Shown here: positions 10,367 through 22,589 of the stretch, piece after piece
Layout: every line of letters starts with the position of its first letter
How positions within the stretch are numbered: position 1 is the first letter of the stretch
Assembly (NCBI GenBank): GCA_003586115.2
Contig: QVOM02000116.1
Coordinates: 40,448,197 to 40,512,196 of the forward strand
From: Salvator merianae
Taxonomy: Eukaryota > Chordata > Lepidosauria > Squamata > Teiidae
Reading direction: 5' to 3'
DNA length: 64,000 nucleotides
Program-made: the position numbers and the translations under genes
Notes under the pieces: generated by a model
What the model saw: only the letters and a program-made list of their open reading frames with translations
Told to the model about the DNA's origin: nothing
Database searches by the model: none

Positions 10367-10546
10367 GGCCCTTTCTAAACTTGGCTTTATTCTGGATTAT
10401 ATCCAAGAACAGAGACGTGCTATCCACATGCTAGTGCAGATTACAACAGGCCCTGGGTGGGGCCTGCCATAGTTTATACTAGCATGCAGATGGCAGATCC
10501 CTATTCCAGGATATAATCTAGAATAAGGCCAAGTGCAGAAAGGGCC
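10367..10546. mobile_element. MITE family A, 180 bp with long inverted ends
   Basis: GGCCCTTTCTAAACTTGGC at the left pairs with GCCAAGTGCAGAAAGGGCC at the right. The pairing continues inward ('ttattctggattatatcc' against 'ggatataatctagaataa'), giving arms of about 40 bp. ATA flanks both sides (10364-10366 and 10547-10549), a possible 3-bp duplication. A second copy is at 25672-25848. Confidence 0.8.
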
Positions 10547-12114
10547 ATACCCTCCAACTTGTGGCTGGGGCAGACAAGCACACGCCACCAGTTTAAGTTA
10601 CCTGTTCATCAACAGCACCTCACTTATAGGTGACTGACATTTGCTCAAGGATAAGAAAAGCTGAGAATCAGAGAATGTGCTCCAGCCAGCAAATGCGACC
10701 TGGCTTTATTCTTTAGCAGCAGCTAGGGCTTCTGTGAGTACTTTCTTCTCTTGTGCTAGATGTCAAGCATCTGAAGTTACCTGCATTGGTACTATGCACT
10801 CAACTCATCCAACACCGTAGTTGAGCCAGCTGGTGGTTTTCTACTATCCACACTTCCAAGGTGAGAGCTGTTTCAAAGGTGCAACACAATGTCCACACAT
10901 AGTAAGTTGTGTTTGCTGGCTTCCAGGTTGACTATGTGATTACACAAAGGTCCAATCATGCAGCAATTGGAGCCAGCCAGCATGGGATTGATGTACCTGC
11001 ACAGCATGGTGGCTTACACCCTTCTTACATCCCCCTTCTCATGAAATCTCTGCACAATGTTGAATACTGTGGGAAGATGCTATGAAACTACCTTTTCCCT
11101 ATCTACCAGAAATGCAACTCTTACTTGGCTCCAGACCCAGTTGGCTGTGTGCATGCCCACCAACTGTGTGGACTTCACACTGTGGAAAGAAGATAAGAAG
11201 TGGAAAAAGATGATCTGCCAAGGCATGGAGAGTACTTACTGTTTTCTTCTGCTGCTAGGAATGGATGTTTTTGGACCTAAGTGCAGAAGAAGAAGGATAC
11301 CACCTGAAGAATTAAGGCAAGCAAAGACTGGCTCACAGCAGGATTGGAATTAATTCCCAAGGTGGTTCCGTGGTTGGAAAGGTTGACTATTTAAAGGAGA
11401 GATCTATTATGCACGGCAGCCAATTATCTCTAAATAGCTACCCTGACCAGTCATTTCATCTGTGCGAGTTTCATCAACATCAAAGGAAGTTCCATCTCCA
11501 CAGTGACTGTAAGGACAGAGACCTTGCTGAATTAAATACTTTAAGTGTATCATTTTTCCCCATTGCTTTTAATGACCAAGGAAATGAAGCACAGCAATGT
11601 GCTATTACCAAAAAATCAATCCCCTCCTCTCTTTCTGACCTCCACCAATGAATACTTGACAATTCTGGCAGGCCTCTGACATGAAAGAATGCCCAAGGAA
11701 ATAAAGCTTGATTAGCTCCCAGTGTCGACATGAATAACAATTCCTTATCATCCCTGTATAGAATAAAAGTATATACTCTAACAGAGCTACATTTTCATTC
11801 CTCGTGATTGTTAGTAGTTCCAAGGGATGCACCCCCAGTTACCCCTTCTTAGATTTCTCACAAAGCATAACACCTTGTCTGGTGGCCTATATACCGAGCC
11901 CATTTGGTTATTCATTGATAAATATTTTATATTAGCTATTGTGCCACCTTGGGACTGCATAGCAAAAGCCCATTTATTCCAACACCTTGAGGAAAAGAAA
12001 ATTCATCTAAACTCCTCAGAAGCAATAACTGTTCATAGTAACTTTCTGCACTTACCTGCCATGATGCTGATCAGTGAGTCCAAACCAAGCAACATTCTCT
12101 GATCTGTAAATTCC
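10547..12114. other. unassigned sequence
   Basis: No gene recognised. The frame at 11057-11353 encodes a lysine- and cysteine-containing 98-residue string with no known motif, and I treat it as chance. Confidence 0.4.
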
Positions 12115-12380
12115 CAGTCACCCAGAACATGGAGGTCTTCTGCACGTCTCCATGATCTGGATCACCCCTGCTAATATACCAGTGGACCTATTAAATCAAA
12201 TCCACTAGTGATCCAGATCAGGAGCCTCGTGATCTGGATCACGCTCTGTTTGGTGCAAATGCAGCATACTAGCAGGGAGCAGGGCCTCTCTAATCCACAC
12301 TAACATGCAGATGAAAGAGACCTAAAAGAGGATTACGGAGTCATGTGATCTGGAATTAAGATAACTGCAAAAAGGCTATA
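12115..12380. mobile_element. MITE family C, partial
   Basis: 'cttctgcacgtctcc' on the left and 'aactgcaaaaaggct' on the right are worn termini. Inside, 'gtgatccagatcaggagcctcgtgatctggatcac' is a strong inverted repeat, and 'ctaatccacactaacatgcagatg' is shared with other family C/A copies. Confidence 0.5.
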
Positions 12381-12469
12381 ATATGTTGTGGAAGGCTAAA
12401 GAGAAAAGGGAATAGAGGAAGCAGTATGCTTCTGAAGGGTGTTTTTTGGTAGACTATAGGGCAAGGCTT

Positions 12470-12545
12470 GTATTTATGTCCTGCTTGTTGGCTTCCTCAT
12501 GCCATAGTAAGAACTAGATGGGCCACAGATCTGATCCAGCAGGGC
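12470..12545 (+). repeat. CR1/L3-type LINE 3' fragment
   Basis: 'tatgtcctgcttgttggcttcctcatgcc…gaactagatgggccacagatctgatccagcagggca' is the last part of the CR1/L3-type 3' UTR. The terminal TTCTTATG repeats are lost. Confidence 0.75.
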
Positions 12546-14290
12546 ATTATGCTGGTAAAAAAGCACTAATAACACACCATTTCCTACAGTACCCCAGTGC
12601 AGCACCACAGTATGGGTCAAGCCCAATGGAAGAGTCTGTACTTAGAAGTCAAGGGCTTCTTGAACTGCCTGTGCAGGCAATAGTGAGTATGCAAGGCGGA
12701 ACTGTCAAGGTGGTGGGGCAAGGCGAAGAGGGTCACAGCAGACCAATCAAGGGTAAGGTCTGCACACAGCATTCTGGGCCAGCAGACATTGGTAACCCTG
12801 TCCATCATGAACTAGTCTAACCCCTTTTTGGACTCAAGTGCTCTTTTGTTTTAAAATCAGCCTAGATTCCAGAAGAATAAATGCAAATGAAGCACATATG
12901 CCAGTCTCAGGGTCTCCTAGTGAGAGTGATTTTTGTTATACCCAGAGATTGTGAAATACTGACTTTTGCTATCCAGCGCAGGATCCCCACCAGCACTTTG
13001 TCTTTTGTTAATAATATTGTTCAACCTGAGGAGCACTTAAGAAGGACTAACGTGCGGCCCTTTGGTTTTTGCTCAGCCACAGTTCCCGCCATTCCTTGTT
13101 GTTGGCTATGCAGCTGAGATTGACAAGAGAATTAATTCAGCAATATCTGGCAGGTAATGCATACCCCTCTCCCCACTGCCTTTAATCATTGCTTGTAATT
13201 ACTGTTGGCCCTGGTGCACAAAAATATTTCTAAATGTGAATATTTAGTATCTAAAATGCAATTTTGCAAATCCCAAAGACACTTCTCCAGAATGCTTAGA
13301 TAACAAAAAGCTCTCAGGTTTTAGAAAAGTAAAGCTAGCTTTGAGTAAATGAAGAAAAAGCCCACAAGATCAACTAAATGATCACAAAAGAGTATGTAAA
13401 TTCAGGGTAGTTCCCTCAGTCCTCTTTGTTCTTATTCAGACCAGTGTCAGCTGGTTCCTATGTGGCTGCAATCACACGGGAGAGGTGAGGTACCTTCAAG
13501 CCTTTTCACACAACTCTCAGCTGGTTGTGGCAGCTGGGTCATTCCTCTCCCCCCCATGTGAGGAAGAGGCAACTTACTGGGTCCAGTTTCTGTCCAAACT
13601 ACTTTTTCAAGCACCAAAAATAGCCAATTCCCAGTCTAGCTTCCCAAGCTTTGTAAAATGGTCTGTGTAGAAATCTTGCTCAGCAGCATCCCCCCTCCCA
13701 AGAGTGGCAGCCATGGTGGGGCAAAGTGCATGTACCCACCACAGCTCCTGCCCCTGTCCCGACTTGACCATAAGGGGACCAGTTAGTGTCCTTCAGAGCT
13801 ATTAAGATGGAGTAACACAATTTTTTAAATGAAGAAATGAAGAACAAATGTACAGGAACCACAACAAAATAGATATCTTAAAGTGAAGCAAAAGCTATAT
13901 CCACTGTACTAAAATATGTATACAAAGCAAGAGAGACATATGATTCTAAACAGCTCAGTCATTTTTTTTAACTGCGTAACTCTTTTGCTCACTTTAAAAA
14001 CAGTTGACAACAAGGTAATGAGAATTCCAGCACTTTTTCCACCGAACATTTCCATCTGTATTTGTAAACAGAACCGAAGCAGGACTGAGAAATTTTAATT
14101 ACAGAGGCCCTCTCTGAAATATGCCTTTATGGTTTTTTCTAATTACTAAATATGGAGAAGAGCCACTTGAAACACATTAAAATTTCACCAGTCAACAGTA
14201 GTTAAAAACATCTCTCACTCCTGGACATCAAGGGAAGTTGCAGAATGCAAATTTGTAGTAAAGAAAGTGAAATATCCTACTGTCCAATGA
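12546..14290. other. unassigned sequence
   Basis: No gene seen. 'ggctgcaatcacacgggagagg' near 13463 resembles a MITE end also found at 19726 and 36988. A CT-rich patch lies near 13540-13560. The region 13860-14290 is AT-rich and featureless. Confidence 0.4.
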
Positions 14291-14880
14291 TAGTGTGTAG
14301 AGGCTAAGGGAGATTCTGCACTGGCCAGGATATTGGAGCAGGAGGCTTACTAGGAGCCTCCCTTCCACACACTGAGGTGGTTTAAGGGACGCCACACCAG
14401 CCAGTGATGAATCATCTTAACTGCCCTTTCACACGTGCCTCAGAGACAGTTCCAGGTGGATCGCAGGAATACATTGTTTGCACTGCAATCTGCTGCAGAT
14501 GCCCCCAAGGCAGTCTGGCCCGTTCCCGAGCCTTACCTGCTGTGAACAACTTAAAAACTGTCCACAAGCTGTCCCATCATGTCAGGAACGGTTCAGAACA
14601 GGACTCTTCTGGGTGTTTCCTCCCACCCTGACTTGTCCTGCCGTCATGCACCATATGCAATGTCCCCTCATTCCATGCTGATCTTGCCAAAAATTGTGGT
14701 CTGGAACCCTCCTTTTGATCTGCCAAATCATCTTTTGTTCTGCAGCAGGTCCATCTGCAGTTCAGCAGGATCAAGATGGAGCCTTCTCCTTTCTCCACTA
14801 CCCTTGCCGAAGCACTTGGTCAGCCAGCACTGGGTTACCTTATCTTTGAGGATGCTTGTTATATCCTGCAAAGATGAATG
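14291..14880. other. probable decayed MITE material
   Basis: GC-rich relative to its flanks. It shares 'tactaggagcctccc' and '…taagggacgcc' with 19660-19700. No clean termini were found. The several overlapping open frames on both strands (14404-14887) reflect composition, not a gene. Confidence 0.4.
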
Positions 14881-15164
14881 GAAATAGTATTCCAGGGCTA
14901 AATGATCTTCCAGGGTATATATAAAACGTCATAGCATGACAAAAAAAGAAAAGAAAAGTGGCACGCAGTGCTTCTGTATGGATAATGAATAGAACATATT
15001 GGTTGGTTGGCTTGTTGTCCATTCTGCTCTATACCCAAAGGTCTGATTAAAGCCAACAACAAAAGTGCTTGAAATCAAAGGGGAGGTTGTTTCTTCAGCA
15101 AATGGCTTGGGTAAACAGGTGCATCTTCTTTACACTCCTTAACACTGGTTGTTACTATTGTTGC
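14881..15164. other. unassigned sequence
   Basis: AT-rich, with an A-rich purine run near 14940-14957. Nothing recognised. Confidence 0.4.
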
Positions 15165-15370
15165 TGTTGTTGTTGCCGTTGTGCACTATGCAGTTGTGGT
15201 TGACTCCTGGCTGACTCCATGGGACCTCCATGAGCACTTCTATGCAGTTTTCTTGACAGAGATACAGCAGTGGTTTGCCATGCTTATTTCCAGGGAGAGG
15301 CTGGGAATTGAACCAGTGGTCCTCTGCTTTCCAGGCAGTTTTATCTGTCACTGAGCTACATCCACTGTGG
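15165..15370 (-). repeat. tRNA-derived SINE, antisense
   Basis: 'ggttgactcctggctgactcc…tatgcagttttcttgacagagatacagcagtggtttgcc…ccagggagaggctgggaattgaaccagtggtcctctgctttccaggcag' is the antisense of a tRNA-headed SINE. GGGAATTGAACC matches the B box in reverse. The left end grades into a (TTG)n-rich stretch (15140-15180). Confidence 0.65.
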
Positions 15371-16386
15371 TTTGCAGTGTCCAATTTGACAATAACAATT
15401 ATCCAGGGCAAAGGAGTTTCAGCATGTCTTTTCTCCTCCATTAGGTCAGGGATGACCAGAGTGAAGCAGCTCCCACAGGCAAATAATAAACTTACATATA
15501 GGTGTTTGTTGGGCTCCAGAATTTCTTGATTGAGGCCACATGTAGGTTGAGATTTGGACTGTTATGTTTAATATATACAATATTTGCAAATGATAATTCA
15601 TCTTGGTAAATGGGCAATAGCTGTAAGAGAAAGCCTGGGTAGACAAGATGTCAAAGATGTGCCTCCTTTGCTTTTCTGGGGTGGGTGAGGGGGGAAGAGC
15701 TTTGTTCCAGTTTCTCTGAAAATAAAAGATAAATTGTGCAAGCAGATGAAAAATAAATACACACTTCAGAAAAAGGTTGATTAAAGATTCTGAGATATTC
15801 TTCAGTCTGGAGCTGTTCTGGCAACAACCAAAATGAAAACATCATTCATCCTTCTTTCTTGCTGTCTTAGATTTTCTTTTTTTTGCAGTGACTTTTACAG
15901 GGTTTAAAAAACAATGATTCATGAAATCAGAGGATGACATCAAGCTAGACTTAATGTGGAAGACTATGCTTGAGAGAGCCTGAGAGAGTGTTCAATTAGG
16001 TTCATAGGGCTAGAATATCCTTTCCATTGAACATGTTCAGCTCTTTGCTAAGGGCCCAGGACGAAAAGAGGGGACTTTCTGGAGTATTTGACTAGTTGCT
16101 GAGCATGAGGATTACTATTGCATATTACACACGTTTTTGGTCTCAAACCAATGGTAGGAGGAGCAGGAGCAGCCAACACAAATGGGAGCAAATGGAAGTT
16201 CCTCCACTGTTGCACACTGCTTCACGGGCTTTGTTTGAAGTCCATACTGAAGCTGAACAGATGAAAGAGTGAGTTACCAGCACCACATAGACCCCAAATA
16301 AAGCTCACAATCTGTTGCATGGCTGGGGAGAAGCTTCAGTTTGTGTCCACTTACACCAGTCACTAGTTATACCTGCCATCCACATT
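15371..16386. other. unassigned sequence
   Basis: No gene or repeat recognised. AT-rich. Confidence 0.4.
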
Positions 16387-16420
<34 letters not shown>

Positions 16421-16421
16421 T
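16387..16421. repeat. (TTGC)n microsatellite
   Basis: About eight uninterrupted TTGC units. A short frame encoding LACLLACLLA crosses it and is an artefact. Confidence 0.95.
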
Positions 16422-16629
16422 GCCAGGGGCCCATTCCATTTTTTTAGCTATGTTCTTCCATAGGTATACAGCATTTGTATTCAGCTTTTTTACAGGAGCA
16501 AATCTGAGTGAAGCAATTCCATAGCCCGCATGGCTTGGACTTCCTGGTTTACACCGTCCAATGATCTTTCCTCACCTTTGTCCTAGAAATAATTAAGCAC
16601 ACTCATCACAAGGAACTACAGGAAAAGAA

Positions 16630-17150
16630 GGCAGCTTCCACACAGTCCATTTGGACCACGCTAGCTGCCACCCGGGAACATAACATCTGCTCACCAGAGC
16701 AGTCTCCAGTAAGCCCAGCCACCCAAGGAGTGCTCTGGCCACACAGGCCTTCCGCTTGGACAGCTCCCCCACATGAAATTCATGCTGGGGAGCACTCCAA
16801 CAGGAGACCAACTGTTGTTCCTGGGCTGTGAGCTGCTTCAGCTATCCATCATGTGGAGAGCTGGAGTGGGCCATGCAGTGCACAGAAAGTGGCGCCATTT
16901 CACCATGCTTGGAAACCAGCACTGGAAGTGGGCCATTTGCAGTGCACCACTGAAATCCCCTAGACTGCAACATCAGAGGCTGGGGAACTTTCATTCCGTA
17001 ACTTCTAAAGGGGTAAGAATGGGGTCATGGCAATGCAGGCAACCCCTGGTGTTCACCACCTCACCCCACTCCATTCTTGGCTAGATTGAGCAATCTGCTC
17101 CAAGTATGATCTCCACATCACACGCCAAGATATGCAGTGTGGAAGCTACC
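16630..17150. mobile_element. MITE family D (GGCAGCTTCCACAC termini)
   Basis: GGCAGCTTCCACAC at the left pairs with GTGTGGAAGCTACC at the right. The interior has the family mark 'ctggggaactttcattcc', also at 20208-20225, 59378-59394 and 60261-60280. GC-rich and non-coding. No target duplication is clear. Confidence 0.7.
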
Positions 17151-17842
17151 AAAGTCTCTAACGAGAACCAGACTCTAAAGACTGGGGCTGGTAATGGAAC
17201 TATTCCCATGTTAAAACAAACTCTGAGTGAATCTTCATTCAGGAAGCCTTTTCCATATATGTAAATATATGGCCTAACCATTTGTTTGCAGTTTCTATGC
17301 TGTAGAATTATTTAATACCTGATCTTCCTCTGAAATCCAGACATAGTGTAGGCTTACAGGTCCACAATATAATTGGAAGCCCCATCGATACCAATGTCAA
17401 TTGAATGACTTGGGACTAAATCTTCTGCAATTATCATGAAAGAAAACACTTGATCTGAGCACGACATATGGAACACTTCATCGCAGAGGACCAATTCTCG
17501 TCTGTGCAGCAGCCACATCTGAGCTGTTTTGTACATATTGTGCAAGGGGGAGGAAGGGCCTCCGGATCCTGTATCTGCCATGGATGCATACCTCTCACTT
17601 ACCCTCTGCACTGCTCAGAGCTCCCATAGTTTTAGACAGCTCCTTCCTTCTTCTCTGGCTCAGGTCATAATTTCTTCCAAGTCTGAAGGGACATAAATAA
17701 TCTCCCTCTCTCTCTCCCTGGATTATTTTGAGTATAAAATTGAGGGGAGGATAGTAATGTTTGTCTTGCCACCTTCAGCTTGTAAGGAGAAAGTTGAAGA
17801 AAGCATTCAAGAGATCCCACTCTACACAGAAAAAACAGAGAG

Positions 17843-17844
<2 letters not shown>
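17151..17844. other. unassigned sequence
   Basis: No gene recognised. It contains an imperfect 'ccatatatgtaaatatatgg' palindrome near 17251-17272. Confidence 0.4.
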
Positions 17845-17918
<74 letters not shown>

Positions 17919-17951
17919 CCTCTCCTCCTCTCTCCCTCTTCTCCCTCCCTC
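17845..17951. repeat. (TC)n microsatellite in a 107-nt pure pyrimidine tract
   Basis: Uninterrupted TC dinucleotides run from 17845 to about 17916, followed by interrupted C/T sequence to 17951, all without a purine on this strand. Long mirror-symmetric polypyrimidine tracts of this sort can adopt triplex (H-DNA) structures. Apparent open frames in both directions are just Ser-Leu and Arg-Glu repeats. Confidence 0.97.
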
Positions 17952-19020
17952 ACCCCCTTCAGGAGATCCCACTGTACTGATAAAACAGAGAGGAAGGATC
18001 ATGAAAGGTGATGATCCAGACACGAGTAACTTACTGTGTTTTACTCCTGCCACCCATTTCTATAAACCACATAACCGGTGCTATGTCGTCACAGCGTTCA
18101 GCTAGGGGTCTGAGTAGGGAATATCAGCTATCAGCAAATCCCACTTCTCCCCAAGATCTAAATTCAAAGTCATGCTATGTGATGCTTTGCAATTTGTTTG
18201 TTTGCTTGTTTAAGCATTTCTATAACTTTTTCCATTAAAAAGTAATCTTTGAACCAGTTTAGAGAAGCAGAACTTAAAAACAAGCATTCTTGGGTTGCAA
18301 GGGATGGTGGGTTGCAATTATCAGAGAAGTTGTGGAAGATCTGGCACCTTCATCCCCATCAGATTTGTATAGGCTATCTTAAGTCACTAGTTCTAGTTTT
18401 CAAGTAAGGAATGAAAATTGTTTTCAAGAAGAAACACTTTATGCACAATTACCTCTTTTGTCCAACCATCACTGCTGATCAAACAGTTTTTTCCAGCCTT
18501 TGGGAAATCTGATAAACCCAGTTTCCAGAGATGAAAAACAGATAAATATATACTGCCCACTATATCTGTGGTCCGCAGCATGGATGGGTGTAGCCAAAAG
18601 TCCCTACTCGTGCTGAAAGCAGGTTCAGGATCTTCCTTTGGGTTCATGTGGCACTCCTGAAAACTCACAAACCTTCTTTCAGCAGTGGGAGGGACTTACA
18701 ATTGTGTTCGCTCACATCAGCCACCTCTGATGGCTCTGTGAAAAAGTTTTAATATTTTTCTACCCTGAAATGACAGAAAACTATGACAGCATCTATAGCA
18801 TGGTGGGATCCGAGCCACAGCACCAAGCATCAGTCCAGGGTGTTGGAGGTGATGATAAAACACGACCTCCAAGGAGAGTTCTCAGGGCCTGTCCAAAACG
18901 CTACAGCAGTGGAATGCAGAAAACGGTTTGGAATTTTGCTTTTCCCCCTCCCTTTACAGATTATAGGGTATGTGTACCTGTGGGAAATAATTAACCACTT
19001 GCTCTGTTTGTAAATTATTT
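17952..19020. other. unassigned sequence
   Basis: No gene recognised. AT-rich, with short T-runs and no clear repeat. Confidence 0.4.
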
Positions 19021-19039
19021 CTCCTCCTCCTCCTCCTCC
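19021..19039. repeat. (CTC)n microsatellite
   Basis: Six CTC units, with no further feature. Confidence 0.9.
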
Positions 19040-19907
19040 AATGAACATTTCTTATAGCCATTGCATTCTATTACAGCATCTTTCATGGAACATTCATTTT
19101 ACCAGCCATGATATAATCCAACAATTTCTTAATTCTCAGTAAATTGGCACTTGAGAAAAGCAATGACAAAAAAACAAAACCTGAAATAAGCAGATGGCAT
19201 TAAATATATAATTAGAAGGAAATACTGGGAAAATGATGTTTCTACTATTATTTGTGGGGGGCAAAACCCACCAACTACAGCCACCTGGTCAAAAGACAGC
19301 CAATCTCAGAGGAATGAAATTGATGAAATGAGGAGAGATTATCAACCCCCCTTCCCTACCATTCAAGATGGAAATCAGAAAAATAGGCAATGAATATATC
19401 CATCCCTAAACATTCTTTGTCAACTCCTCCTCCACCAGGACACTCCCATGAAAGGCTTTTTCTCAACTCAGATACCTGCTGTGAGAAGATTGGTTGAGTA
19501 AACAGCAGAGCAACTGAACAACTGCCAGGCACATTAAGAGTTACTCACCTTTACTCATACTGGTCCCTGCTCCAACTGGCCCTTTGCTTTGCCAGGGTAC
19601 TATGAAAAAATGTGACCTTGTGGTGGTTCCATACTAGCTGGTATACTGGACCAACAAGCATTACTAGGAGCCTCCCATCTGTATGATGATGTGGCCTAAG
19701 GGATGCCCAACCTGGGGCCTCCCTTAGGCTGTGATCAGACATGATGAAAGGGGTGCCTTAGAGGCACCTCAGAGAGATAGTGTGTGGCCCTCATGTCCCC
19801 ATCCTTCTCCAATCCATCTTTTCTAGCATAGAATGTTCATGAGAGGGGCAGGGGCAGACTGGTGTATGAACAATCCCACCTCAGAATCTTCAGTAAGAAA
19901 TCTTCAT
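19040..19907. other. unassigned sequence, MITE remnants toward the right
   Basis: 19040-19500 is AT-rich and unrecognised. From 19620 to 19800, 'actagctggtatactgg', 'tactaggagcctccc' and 'ttaggctgtgatcagacatgatg' match pieces of MITEs elsewhere in the window, but no complete element can be delimited. Confidence 0.4.
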
Positions 19908-20360
19908 GAAAGTAGTCCTTGGGAGGCATGGCATGCTGGGAACATGCTGGCTGCACCACCAAGGTAGCTTGAGCACTCATGCTCAGAAGTGCTCCAAAGG
20001 GAGACCACTTTAAAGTGGTGCCCTATACATCCTAGAGCTGTGGTCCACTCCAGTTGTGGCCATGCAGATACACATTGGCAGCTGGAATGGCCTGTGTGGT
20101 GTGTGGAGTCTGGTGACATTTTGCTGGGTTGCAGTAACAGCCCACTTCTGGGGCCATTTTGGGGTGTGCTGCTAAATTCTCCCCAACCTACAACTGTGGA
20201 GGCTGGAGAACTTTCATTCCCCAGCATCCCAAAGTAGGCTGGAACAGGCACACATCTTCTGGATGACTGACACCTCTCCCATTCCTGGCCCAAATCACCT
20301 GGTTCAGTCCAGAAGATGCTTTCAACATTGAACGCCAATGTGCCCGGTGCAGAAGCTGCC
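19908..20360. mobile_element. MITE family D, second copy
   Basis: The right end GTGCAGAAGCTGCC matches the terminus of the copy at 16630-17150, and the interior repeats 'aggctggagaactttcattcccca', 'ccatgcagatacac' and '…gggagaccact'. The left end near 19908 is worn and approximate. The 144-residue minus-strand frame inside is not a gene. Confidence 0.6.
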
Positions 20361-20489
20361 AGAGTGTCTCTTCTACTCTTAGCTAAAATTCACACCAGCC
20401 ATAGCAGGACTGTCAAATATTGTAAATATATTTTATACGGAATCATAGTTTTAATTCATCAATTTATACCATTTTTGTTCTTAATTTCA

Positions 20490-20850
20490 GGACCTGTTCA
20501 TACACTGGAGCTAGTGAGCATCCAGACGCTCACTAGCAAAGTACATCCACACTTTGTGGAGGCCCAAGCATTTGGGAGCATCTGCAGATGCTCCCAAACA
20601 CTACTAGCTGTGGGGTACTAACACTGCAGGCCGTGGCATGGCTGCAGCTGTGTCTGCAGCTGTAACTGTGCAGTCATGTACAGCATCCCTGGTTGCCATG
20701 GCAGCGACCAGACATTTCCATGGCCACTCTCATGGCGGCAGGCCAGAATTGACACTGCAAGTGCTGGAAGCCTATTTCCAAGCTCTTCCAGCCCTTACAA
20801 CATGGATAGCCACTGCACCGCAGGATCTGCTATGAAGTGCAAACAGGTCC
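20490..20850. mobile_element. MITE family B with 3-bp TCA flanks
   Basis: GGACCTGTTCATACACTGG at the left pairs with GTGCAAACAGGTCC at the right. Both sides are flanked by TCA (20487-20489 and 20851-20853), the clearest 3-bp duplication in this family. 'gtgagcatccagacgctcac' forms a subterminal hairpin at about 20514-20533. Non-coding. Confidence 0.78.
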
Positions 20851-20853
20851 TCA

Positions 20854-21359
20854 GTCTGTCGCTCTTTGATGTGTGTGGGTTTTTTTTACAGTCTGTTCTT
20901 TCCTTTGTTGATTGTTGTCTTTTGGGGAGATTTTATGTTGCTTGATGCTGACCTAAAATCTTTTCATGAAGTAAAGAATGTTCAAATGAACAAAAAATGC
21001 CTAGAAAGCCATAACAGACATACTTTGACACTGCCAGTTAAAAAAACAAGCAACTGATTTTTATTTTTTAAATCATTTTGTATGTCTTAGTTTATAAATG
21101 AGTTTTGAAATTATCTAAGAATACCTTATGTTATTTTTCAATAGCGCATCCACTCTTAAACATCCAAACATAGAACAGGTTTGCCCAGGCTGTTTGGAGA
21201 AAGTGGAAACGAGTCCTAAGCCTCAAAGCTCTTGGCTAGCATTTCATTTCCCCACATAAATTGCCCTGCAGAGGATAAAATTCCACTAACTGGTTTTGTT
21301 GCTCACATATGGCACATATTCTAACAGTGAAGGTCCAGGTTGAATGGTTTTTTTATTGT

Positions 21360-21394
<35 letters not shown>

Positions 21395-22212
21395 GATTTT
21401 TATATGAACAAAAGGTGTTATAGACATAGGTACCATTTCTGTGGGACAATTTTATTTGCTCTCAGTGCATTACAGTCACACCTGGCAGAGAAAGTAAAGA
21501 ACTATTTTGTCCTCAGGACTAGTCTATATATACATTAAACCTCTGATGCATTTGAATAAAGCAGTGCACACACAGTCTCAGAGATGTGAAATCCTACACA
21601 GGGCACCAATCTAAATTGGGCCAATTAATGTGGAACTCAAAATACAATTTAGCACCCACATGCAGGGAGAACATAGCTCCTGAATACCTGCACCCTTTGA
21701 ACAGTCAGTAATAGTTCCCAACTTTGGTATGGGGAAACCAAAAGAACAAACCACGTGAGTGATTTGAAGTACGTGAAGTAAAAAAAAAAAAAGCAAGTAT
21801 TTCTGTTGAACTGTGATCAAAGTACCTCAGCAAAGCAGCCTAATAATAAGTGAAAATAAAGTTATTTTTCACTGCCTGTGGTAAGCTTCTGGAGGAGTTT
21901 AAATTGTAAGAGCAGGGTAACCAGATCCTGGAAGCCTTCTCTGTCTAATGAAAGGATTGTCAAATGGCCTGTAAAATTCAGTACTTACAATCTGGCTAGT
22001 TACATAAGCCACTCAAGCAAAGGATATATGTACTGTTACAGGTGTGCCAAATCTCCATGTGCAGGCAAATTTTTTTAGAGGTTCTGCATTTACGTGAATT
22101 TAGTTTCCTTAGAATTAGAATCCTGGAGGTTTATTTTGTGTTGCACAACATGTGTGTGTGCACTAAGGAAAATACAACATTAAACACTCCAATAGATAAC
22201 CCAAGTTCCGTG
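20854..22212. other. unassigned sequence with (CT)n/(CA)n
   Basis: No gene recognised. A CT run at 21359-21370 is followed by (AC)11 at 21372-21394, and a 13-base A-run begins near 21780. Confidence 0.45.
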
Positions 22213-22241
22213 CTCAAATGTTTCTTAAGGAAACATTTGAG
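22213..22241. repeat. perfect inverted repeat, 12-bp arms
   Basis: CTCAAATGTTTC and GAAACATTTGAG are separated by five bases. No known element was recognised around it. Confidence 0.9.
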
Positions 22242-22384
22242 AGGCAAAATTCAGATCCCTCCACTCTTGAAAGAAACTGACAGGAATTATAACTCAAGAT
22301 ACCTGGAATAGGAGTCACCAGTTAAGGAAAAGCTGTCATAAGGGCAGTCATAAAAGTGAGCTTGCTTGACAGATAGTGTCCAGG

Positions 22385-22500
22385 ATGAAAGTTGTATTTT
22401 AAGTGAGTTTGTAGTGTTTTACTGAATTTTATTGATGTCTTATTGACTGCTGTGACCTTCAGGTGAAGGGTGGGATATAAATGGCAATGAATAAATGACA
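22385..22500 (+). repeat. L2-like LINE 3' tail
   Basis: '…gctgtgaccttcaggtgaagggtgggatataaatggcaatgaataaa' is the L2-type tail form ('gccctgagcc…gaagggcgggatataaat…aataaa'). The upstream T-rich stretch fits the 3' UTR. 5'-truncated and non-coding. Confidence 0.65.
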
Positions 22501-22537
22501 ATGAAAGCTCACGAACCAGTGGGGAACAGGGAAGGGG

Positions 22538-22589
22538 CCTTTGCCCCCACAAAGTAATGTGACATAGGGGACCCCTTTGCCCCCACAAA
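22538..22589. repeat. short direct duplication, 36-bp period
   Basis: 'cctttgcccccacaaa' occurs at 22538-22553 and again at 22574-22589, with similar intervening sequence ('gtgacataggg' / 'gtggcacag' contexts). Two units only. Confidence 0.75.

Noticed and set aside
11057..11353. Possible exon (98-residue frame with Cys and Lys)
   Set aside because: No family motif, and no clear splice-site or neighbouring exon support.
17757..18105. Ser-Leu-rich and Arg-Glu-rich proteins
   Set aside because: Translation of a (TC)n microsatellite in different frames.
19904..20338. 144-residue minus-strand frame
   Set aside because: It sits inside a family D MITE and has no recognisable motif.
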